Positions 57,142 through 64,000 of a DNA stretch of 64,000 bases are shown here, in pieces. A program made the translations under genes and the position numbers. This DNA is from Malus domestica. Its lineage: Eukaryota; Streptophyta; Magnoliopsida; Rosales; Rosaceae. The stretch spans positions 1,991,501 through 2,055,500 of the forward strand of contig NC_091676.1 in assembly GCF_042453785.1 (NCBI RefSeq), given 5' to 3'. The notes below the pieces were generated by a model that made no database searches, was not told the origin of the DNA, and was given only the letters and a program-made list of their open reading frames with translations. Position 1 is the first letter of the stretch. Each line of letters opens with the position of its first letter.

Positions 57142-58137
57142 GGTAAATCGCAAAATGGTTTCTGAGATTTGCATAACTCATCAGTTTGGTTCCTGAGATT
57201 CCAAATCAATAAAAGTGGTCTCTGAGATTGTTCACCATCCATCATTTTGATCATTCCATTAAAAACTTTGTTAAGTGTCCCAGAGCTTTTGGCAAGAAGT
57301 TTGGACAATTTTCAAAGCTTCGTAACTCAATCGTTTCTTAACCAAATTCGACCCATAATATATCAAAATGAAGATAGGAATGTGTAAAATACGATTATAC
57401 CTATTTCGAAGCTCAATGGTTGCCAAAGATTGCCAAAAAATAGCCTCAAAGTTGACTGGTCATAGTGAAAACTTGAAAACTCGCCGGAAACTGGATAAAC
57501 TTTAAACGATCATAACTTCCTCAATGCTCAACAAAATCAAGTGATTCAAAAACGAAAATCATACTTCTCGACGAGACAAAGAGAATGGTACCTCTTTTAA
57601 TGGCTAACTTGTCGTGATTTGGCCAAAAAACAACTTGAAAATTGCTGTATTAGTCTCGAGTTAGCCACTTTTGAGCCATTTTCCGGCAAAACCACGGCGA
57701 GTTAGCCATTACAAAAGATATCATTCTCTTCATCTCGTTGAGAAGTATGATTTTCGTTTTTGAATCACTTGATTTCGTTGGGTATTGAAGAAGTTATGAA
57801 TGTTTAAAGTTTACCCGGTTTTCGGGAAGTTTTCAAATTTTCACTCGGACCAGTCAACTTTGAGGCTATTTTCCAGCCACCTCCGCAACCATTGGGCTTT
57901 GAAATAGGTATAATCTTATTCTACACTTTTCTATCTTCATTTTGATATATTATGGGTCGAATTTGGTTATGAAATGATTGAGTTACGAAGCTTTGAAAAT
58001 TGCACAAACTTCCGGTCAAGAGCTTCGGGACACTTAACAGAATTTTTAACGGAATGACCAAAATGATGGATGATGGACAATCTCAGGGACCACTTTTATT
58101 GATTTGGAATCTCAGGGACCATTTTGGCAATTTACCC
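57142..58137. mobile_element. Giant foldback element, copy 3 (996 bp)
   Basis: Same family as copies at 16753 and 32794. Starts GGTAAATCGCAAAATGG, ends CCATTTTGGCAATTTACCC, arms of about 490 bp. TTATTTTTT-type A/T runs flank both sides (57131-57141 and 58138-58148), compatible with a 9-bp duplication but too simple to be decisive. It sits 203 bp upstream of the DUF3326 start codon, inside a host sequence rich in ACCCGTTA (57050-57115 and 58199-58315). Confidence 0.85.
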
Positions 58138-58198
58138 TTATTTTTTTTGCATAGAGTTTACTTTTTGTTGTTAAGACCTTATTGAAATTACAAAAACA

Positions 58199-59049
58199 TC
58201 CTTAACTAACGGGTCTAACGGGTTGACCCAAAGTGACCCGTTATTTAACGGGTTCACCTGTTAAGCATTCACCCAAATACTAATATTAACGGGTTAGGTC
58301 GGGTCCAAAATGCCAGGTCTACTTCCAATTTTATCCGTCGACTCTCGTCTTTTAAAGTAAATTTCCTAAATCAAAATTGTTTTTTTAAAAGCGACATCTT
58401 TTCAAAATTAATTTTCTATAGAATAATTAGTTTTCGCTATTACAGTAAAAAACGCTATCTAGTGCTAAAGTGATTTAGATCACCAGCAAATGAACTCGAA
58501 CTTATGTTATATCTTCCTCTACTTTCATTTATGAAGCATTTACTCCAAATCGGCAAATTTATGATGAAAAATTTGTAGGGTACAACAAGTTTACACATTT
58601 GAAAAAAAATTCAGACTCACCAAATTAAAAGTTCCTCAAAGATCCAAAAAAGGAAAAAATCTATATCAAGAAGCATTGCAAATTGTTTTTATTGATTGCA
58701 TCCATTTTTTTCTTGGTGCAATGGGCCAACAGCCCAAAGTTACAAAAAAATAAAAAAAAAAAAAAAAAAACCCCTCGCGATAGCCCAAAGTTCCTACAAA
58801 ATACAGCTTCTGTTCATTTTAAAGAGTGTGCTAAGGTAGAAAAATAACAGTAATGAAAATGATTTCCGCACTCTTTTACTATCTTAAGCTGTAACAATCA
58901 ATATTTGTGACAAAAATACCACATTGCCTTGCCGCGGGAGTTCCTTATTACTCAAAGTTGTGTCTATGAATCTTGGTGGAGAGATTTTGTTGTGTAAACG
59001 ATTATATATCACTTTGTATCCGGGAGTCTCTCGTATCCAGTCGATCTTC
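58199..59049. other. Intergenic, ACCCGTTA-rich then unassigned
   Basis: Repeated ACGGGTT/ACCCGTTA words continue the sequence broken by the foldback. A poly-A run lies at 58747-58771. The end should hold the 3' UTR of the minus-strand LPR gene. Confidence 0.4.
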
Positions 59050-61629
59050 TCAATGGACAATTTTCAATGGTCTCATCATGGCATTGTCCTCATGATCCAA
59101 GATCTGCACAAAAATAGAACAAAAAATTAACATTACATGTCAAACCCTATGAATATTAACAATTTTTCACCATATTAGAGGTAGTTCAAAATATATCGCT
59201 GACACGAAAATAAAATAAAAACACACATAGTGTAAGTGAAACAAAATTTTAGAGAACCATACTTACATGGCAATGGTACACGTAACCAGGCTTCGCAGTA
59301 GGATCAAACTCATACGATGCATTCGAGTGTATGTAAGCAAATCTCAAAAATATCTTTGTCACAGTACCGGGTCTCATCTTAAACACATTCTTCCAACCTT
59401 TCTCGTGAGCTGGCACCTCTACTCTCTTGCCAACGGCATATTTGCTTATTTGGCACTTGACGGCGTCGTTTAATTTATTCATGCAATCTTTAAACTTCTC
59501 TACATTCACCAACTCCCTCTGCTCCAATGCAACGAACAGTCCCAAGTGAATGTGTAACGGATGGTTGTCCTCCGTCAGATTGATCACGTTCCACACCTCA
59601 CCGGTCCCCGCTTTCGCGATCTCCGTTGCCGGTGCCTCATAAGATTTCCCGTTCAAATAAAGATGTGTCGGCTCATCAGCGTCACTCGTGTACTCATACA
59701 TTGCGATGTATCGTGTGCGCGATGCACTCAATAAATCAGGAACGGGGTACTGAATTAACCTCGCTGGAACGTGCGACGTGTCCAGCTCTGAATGGTCAAC
59801 AATCACAAACTGCATGACCTTACTGTTAGCAGTGTTAACGGGATCACCCGACGGGTAAGGATACGGTGCATCATTGGCTAGGATAGCGTTGGCATTCTTG
59901 GACTTCGAAAAGTCAACCACCACGTCAGCGATCTCAGAAGGCGCCAGCAAAATGTCCTTGGTCCCCACCGGTTTCCCAAGGTACGCCGAATCAGCCCCCA
60001 CGTGGATGAATCTCAAACCGTTGGCGAAGAAGAATCTGAAGAACCTCGCATTGCTAGCGTTGATAATTCGGAACCTGTATTTACGACGTCGTACCTTCAA
60101 CTGCGGCCATGCCTTCCCATTCACAATAATGGCGTCACCAAAATATTCCGGCTGCCACTGCGGGTGTATGGAGGGATTGTTTCCGGTCGAGTTCATGTAT
60201 ATCGAACCGTCGGTGCGAAAGCTACGATCAAACACCACTAGCGTTCGATCAAATTCGCCGCTTGGGAGTCGAAGCGGGTCTTCGACTTCCGGCTGACGGA
60301 CAATGTAGGCCCCAATCAAGCCAGCGAGGAGGTTGACTCTGGTCAAGCCCATGGCGTGATCATGGTACCACAGGTTCCCGGGTTGTTGCTGGTTGCGGTA
60401 GCGATATCTTCGCTTCGGCCAAGAGGGCCCACGGGCTTTGAATTTGGCGGTGAACCATGCTTCTGCGCTACCATCGCTTGCGGGTTCATGGATGCCGCCG
60501 TGGAGGTGCACCACAGTAGGAACGCCCTTGTTGGTAGCGGGTAGGGCCGTTGGAATGGTGGGATCCCAAGGCAGAATGTGTTTGGAGGGGAGGTAATTAC
60601 GCCACGTCACGAAAGTATCGATTCCTTGGAGGGCTTCGATTGTAGGACCAGGCACTGTTGCTGTGCGCTTACGTGTACCGTAGGCGAACACTGGCGTCGC
60701 CGGAAGGTCTCTGTGGAATCTCTGCAAAGAAAATAAAATAATATAAAAAGATTACACTGACAAACAAAGGGGCTAAAAATGGATAAAAAATGGGGAAAAG
60801 ACCAAAATAACGACATCGGAATTTATGTCGCGGTCTAAACGAGCTCACTAATAATTAAATTACGGGAAGCAGCTTTACAACTGTGAATATGGAATTGGGT
60901 TGGTGACCTTCTGTTGAACCGGATCCCCTCCTGACCTTAGGAAGTCAGAGCAAAGGATCATAATTTTTTAAATTTGATCTAAAAACTACAAATACATTTT
61001 TAAAAGTTATAATAATTGCAGTTGTTGGATTAAATTTTAACTGTCTGTGTGATTTGCTCAGGAGGGGATCTGGTTCCACCTTCTGTGACCTTCTGTGCAT
61101 ATTAAATTATTACTTGATCCGACCTTAGCTATGATAATTGGATTATTACTTATGTGTTAATTAACGTGTTTATTTTTAATTAGTGATAGTTTGCAAAATA
61201 GATATGAAATTTAGTCTACCTAACTACCTAAAATTTAGACCTTTGCAATTCATCATCAATCTAAAATAAACGCGTTAATCAACATATATGTAAAAATCTA
61301 ATTATCAACAATTACGTCATACAGTTTACAAAATTTGATCTAAATAGTCAGTTTCACTAACATTACACAGTTAGAAAAAAAAATGCGAATTGGATGATGG
61401 CTAAGTTGCTTACCCATTTTTTCATGTACATGCCAATTTTTAATGACTTGGGTTTGGGAACACCATCTACAACATCAAAGCCTTTGAGTAGAGGCATATC
61501 GGGAAGTTCATCCACAAACATGTGCAGCCTGGTCAGATTTACAAGCTGCTCTGCCGCCCTTGAAGTCTCCAAAAGCACCCCGATAAAAGATATTAATAAC
61601 ACCAAAACTCTCTGATGAGCACTAACCAT
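59050..61629 (-). CDS. LPR1: LPR1/LPR2-type multicopper oxidase (ferroxidase), 574 aa, 3 exons
   Basis: Arabidopsis LPR1/LPR2 are ferroxidases that couple iron redox to root growth arrest under low phosphate (family knowledge). Exons on the minus strand: 61629-61414, 60721-59267, 59103-59050; introns GT-AG, both phase 0. A hydrophobic N-terminus ([13 protein letters not shown], residues 8-20) is a secretory signal. Copper motifs are all present: [27 protein letters not shown] and, split by intron 2, YHCH followed by [10 protein letters not shown], giving H-C-H, the trailing His and an axial Met. Typical LPR phrases include [25 protein letters not shown] and [15 protein letters not shown]. Length is close to the roughly 580 residues of the Arabidopsis proteins. 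Intron 1 contains a 163-bp MITE. Confidence 0.94.
60915..61077. mobile_element. 163-bp MITE in intron 1 of the LPR gene
   Basis: Ends TGAACCGGATCCCCTCCTGA and (reverse complement of right) GGAACCAGATCCCCTCCTGA differ at two positions. ACCTTCTGT flanks it at 60906-60914 and 61078-61086. Central TTGGATTAAATTTTAAC is shared with 10748-10922. It does not touch either splice site. Confidence 0.88.
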
Positions 61630-61930
61630 CTCTCTCTCTGTCTTAGCTCGGTTGCATGGAGGAGAGAGAGAGAGAGAGAGATAAGTGCTTATTGGAAAAG
61701 TGATTTATCTGAGTAGGTGTTTTGCGGAAAGGAGGAGGTTGAGAGTTGACAGACAGAGTCTGTTGTTTTAAAGGCAAAAAGGCTGGACAGCGTTTTCTTG
61801 TTTGGATGTGTTGGATTCGTCGGACTCGGAATATAATGGAAAAAAAGAAGAAAAAAGGAAAGTATTTGGCTAAGGGACATGATTTTCACATACTATTTTT
61901 TGTTTCTCACGTGTTTTTCTTGATTTTTGG
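61630..61930 (-). promoter_or_regulatory. Presumed LPR promoter and leader
   Basis: Immediately upstream of the LPR start there is a GA/CT repeat (AGAGAGAGAGAGAG, 61664-61681), typical of plant leaders. No specific operator can be assigned. Confidence 0.35.
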
Positions 61931-62418
61931 CCATTATATTAAATAAATCAAATAAAATCAATGATCAAAATTAAATAAGGTGCGTGTTAATTATTTTTCT
62001 TCGGTTAATTTGGTCTGTTGGGATACGATGTTAAAGGAAGAAGAAAAAAATTGTTAAAATGTTATACAGAACGGAAAATGTTAGGGAAATTATTATTTTT
62101 ATTTAAAAACGATATTATTTGCACTAAAAGGAAGTGTGTGTGTTTAACCTCACAATGAGCTAGCAATAATGTGGTTCAAATCTGCCTTTGGTGAGAATCA
62201 AATCTAAAATCTCTCACTTACAAATAAAGAATAATATCATTAGATCATAATACTCAGTGACAGAGAAATTATCTTTTTAAACCATATTTTGGTAGATCTA
62301 GATACAAAGTTTTTCTGTAATAATTTAATAAAGAAATTAAATCATTAACTGACAAATCACATTGTATATAAAATAATTTAGGTAGATAATCTATCTAACA
62401 TCACTCTACAAAAAATAG
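61931..62418. other. Intergenic, nothing recognised
   Basis: AT-rich, no supported gene. Confidence 0.4.
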
Positions 62419-62578
62419 GGAACTTTAACAAAAAGTTTTCGGTACTGTTCACTTTAACGAAAAACCACATTTTTACATTAAAAAAGTCAATCTTGGTACT
62501 AATCACTTTACCATTTATTTTGTTTTTATCATTAAAACTCAAAGTTTTCAAGCCATTTTTATTAGTTTATCTTAAAAA
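62419..62578. repeat. Single arm of the 16.1-kb MITE family
   Basis: GGGAACTTTAACAAAAAG, CGGTACTGTTCACTTTAACG and CATTAAAACTCAAAG match the left arm at 16148. The opposite arm is absent; a GC-richer segment with an open frame follows instead. Confidence 0.6.
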
Positions 62579-62864
62579 ATACGCAGCATTTCCTGTAGGT
62601 CCCTTCTTCCCCTTTGGATTCTGCATTCTGTGCCAATTTGAGCGTGAGCTCATATCGATGGGCAGCAATGCCTCCTCCCTCTTTGGTGATGGTTTTATCT
62701 CGTGACGGTTTACCTGTAAATGAGTTTTGAGGTTGCTGGGTTTGTTCTTCCCTCCTCCTCTTTTGGTCGCCATTTTGGCTTTGGGATAGTACTTGATTGT
62801 CTGAGAATATTTCTTGTATATTGAGGTTGTACGGCAAGTAAAAATAATATATAAATATAAACAT
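62567..62864 (-). other. Unassigned GC-richer segment with overlapping open frames
   Basis: Two overlapping minus-strand frames (68 and 100 residues) have a less AT-biased, more protein-like composition than their surroundings. I recognise no family. It may be a captured or relic gene fragment, or chance. There is no clear start context or splice pattern. Confidence 0.2.
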
Positions 62865-62869
62865 ATTTC

Positions 62870-64000
62870 TTTTTATGGACTTTGTTATTTGTTAATCACC
62901 AGATTTATTTCCAAATCTATTCACCAAAAATGTGTCAACACTTTGCATAATAGTAATAAATAAAAATATAAAGTAAATACCAAGATTAAACAAATCAAAT
63001 ATTGTCACGTAATTCAATTGTTTTTTTCTTTTTTGTCAAACGATATATTATGTTAGATTAGCTACCAATGGAGTTTTAACTCACCATGTCATGGCTCAAT
63101 ATTTTTCCGTAATTCAATTGTTGAATCTGATACTTCTGTAATTAATGAGTTAAAAGTTTTAACTTTGGCAATAGATTTCTTTTCGTGTTCATTTCTTTCT
63201 ATCACAAATGCAATCCACGGTCTTGTATATATAAACAAAGTAATTGCTGTCAATAAAGAGAGCCTTCCGTTTAGTGTTTTCAGAAAATTAAAAAAAAATA
63301 ACGAAAAGAAAAGAAGCACATGGACGTGTTCACAAAGGCGTTAGGAATTTCTTTATTTATCATATTTTTATTTATATTACAATTTTTTTTTCTTATGAAC
63401 AGAAATTTATTGTATCCTTTGCTCTTATTCTTTAATTAATATTGTAATTAAATGAATGACGTTATTTTTGGATGAATCATGATGAGGACCAAGGCAAAGA
63501 GGCCCATAAATAATCTCGATTAGGATGTTAAATTTTTTTTTTCATGGAAAAATAAAATTAGGATGTTAATATATTTCTTTATAAAGGTGAAATTTTTTAT
63601 CAAATATATTGAAAAGCAAATAAAGGAAAATAATCATAGTGCAATGCCACTCTCTCCTAGGAATAAATAGAATTAGGATAATACTTGGCTACCTTTTAAT
63701 TTTGTCAAATGATATTTTAATAGTGAATTGACGTGACAAAACTATCAACTAATTTCCTTAAAATAAATAAATAAAAAAAAACTTATAGCTTTACATAAGG
63801 CGAAGTTTGAATGCAGCTGCACGAGTTTTATCCTCGTTTGGACACATTAGGTTGCCAAATTGATATGGGGGAATGCACACGTTTGATGGGCTGGTTTGGA
63901 TTGGGATGTGGACATTGGATTGAACTAGGCTAGTTTGGAAACTCATCTAGAGTGGTTTTGTGACCCCACTGATTATGATATAGATCCGAGATCGATATTC
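62870..64000. other. Intergenic, nothing recognised
   Basis: AT-rich with poly-A and poly-T runs; no supported gene on either strand up to the window end. Confidence 0.4.

Noticed and set aside
59267..60544. Plus-strand frames opposite the LPR gene
   Set aside because: Antisense shadows of the conserved multicopper oxidase exon.

Overview
This is a nuclear segment of a plant genome, most likely a woody eudicot. The clues are multi-exon genes with GT-AG introns, plant-only families (PADRE, plant U-box/ARM, R2R3-MYB, LPR multicopper oxidase, FAB1C), AT-rich intergenic DNA and dense plant transposons. The FaMYB1-like MYB and several repeat families look like Rosaceae (apple/pear tribe or a relative); that assignment is from memory of related sequences and is an inference.

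Layout. 1-3.2 kb: intergenic with small repeats. 3.2-10.5 kb (+): an 11-exon FAB1C-type phosphatidylinositol-3-phosphate 5-kinase whose first coding stretch carries a 2-bp frame break. 13.0-13.7 kb (-): intronless PADRE/DUF4228 gene with a myristoylation-type N-terminus. 16.1-17.7 kb: two foldback elements. 18.9-21.1 kb (-): four-exon PUB10/PUB11-type U-box/ARM E3 ligase. 22.5-23.8 kb: a small LTR element (TRIM) inside a flank duplication. 25-34 kb: a TE bed holding at least three terminal-inverted-repeat elements with 9-bp target duplications. 34.5-36.0 kb (-): an R2R3-MYB with bHLH-binding and EAR signatures. 36.5-40.3 kb: decayed LINE and Copia remains. 40.3-46.8 kb: gene-free and rich in microsatellites and hairpins. 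46.8-52.0 kb: a young full-length Copia element with a foldback element nested in its 3' LTR. 54.1-56.9 kb (-): nine-exon DUF3326 gene with a plastid-type leader. 57.1-58.1 kb: third giant foldback. 59.0-61.6 kb (-): three-exon LPR1/LPR2-type multicopper ferroxidase. 61.6-64 kb: mostly repeats.

The six host genes are unrelated in function and do not form a cluster. The strongest unifying signal is a set of non-coding terminal-inverted-repeat elements, several of them almost complete palindromes (three of about 1 kb, one of 443 bp), whose flanks carry Mutator-type 9-bp target duplications. They sit beside or inside host genes and inside a young retrotransposon, which implies recent mobility, yet no transposase gene is present in the window. 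All exon models were read by hand from splice motifs and reading-frame continuity; no alignment or expression data were available.
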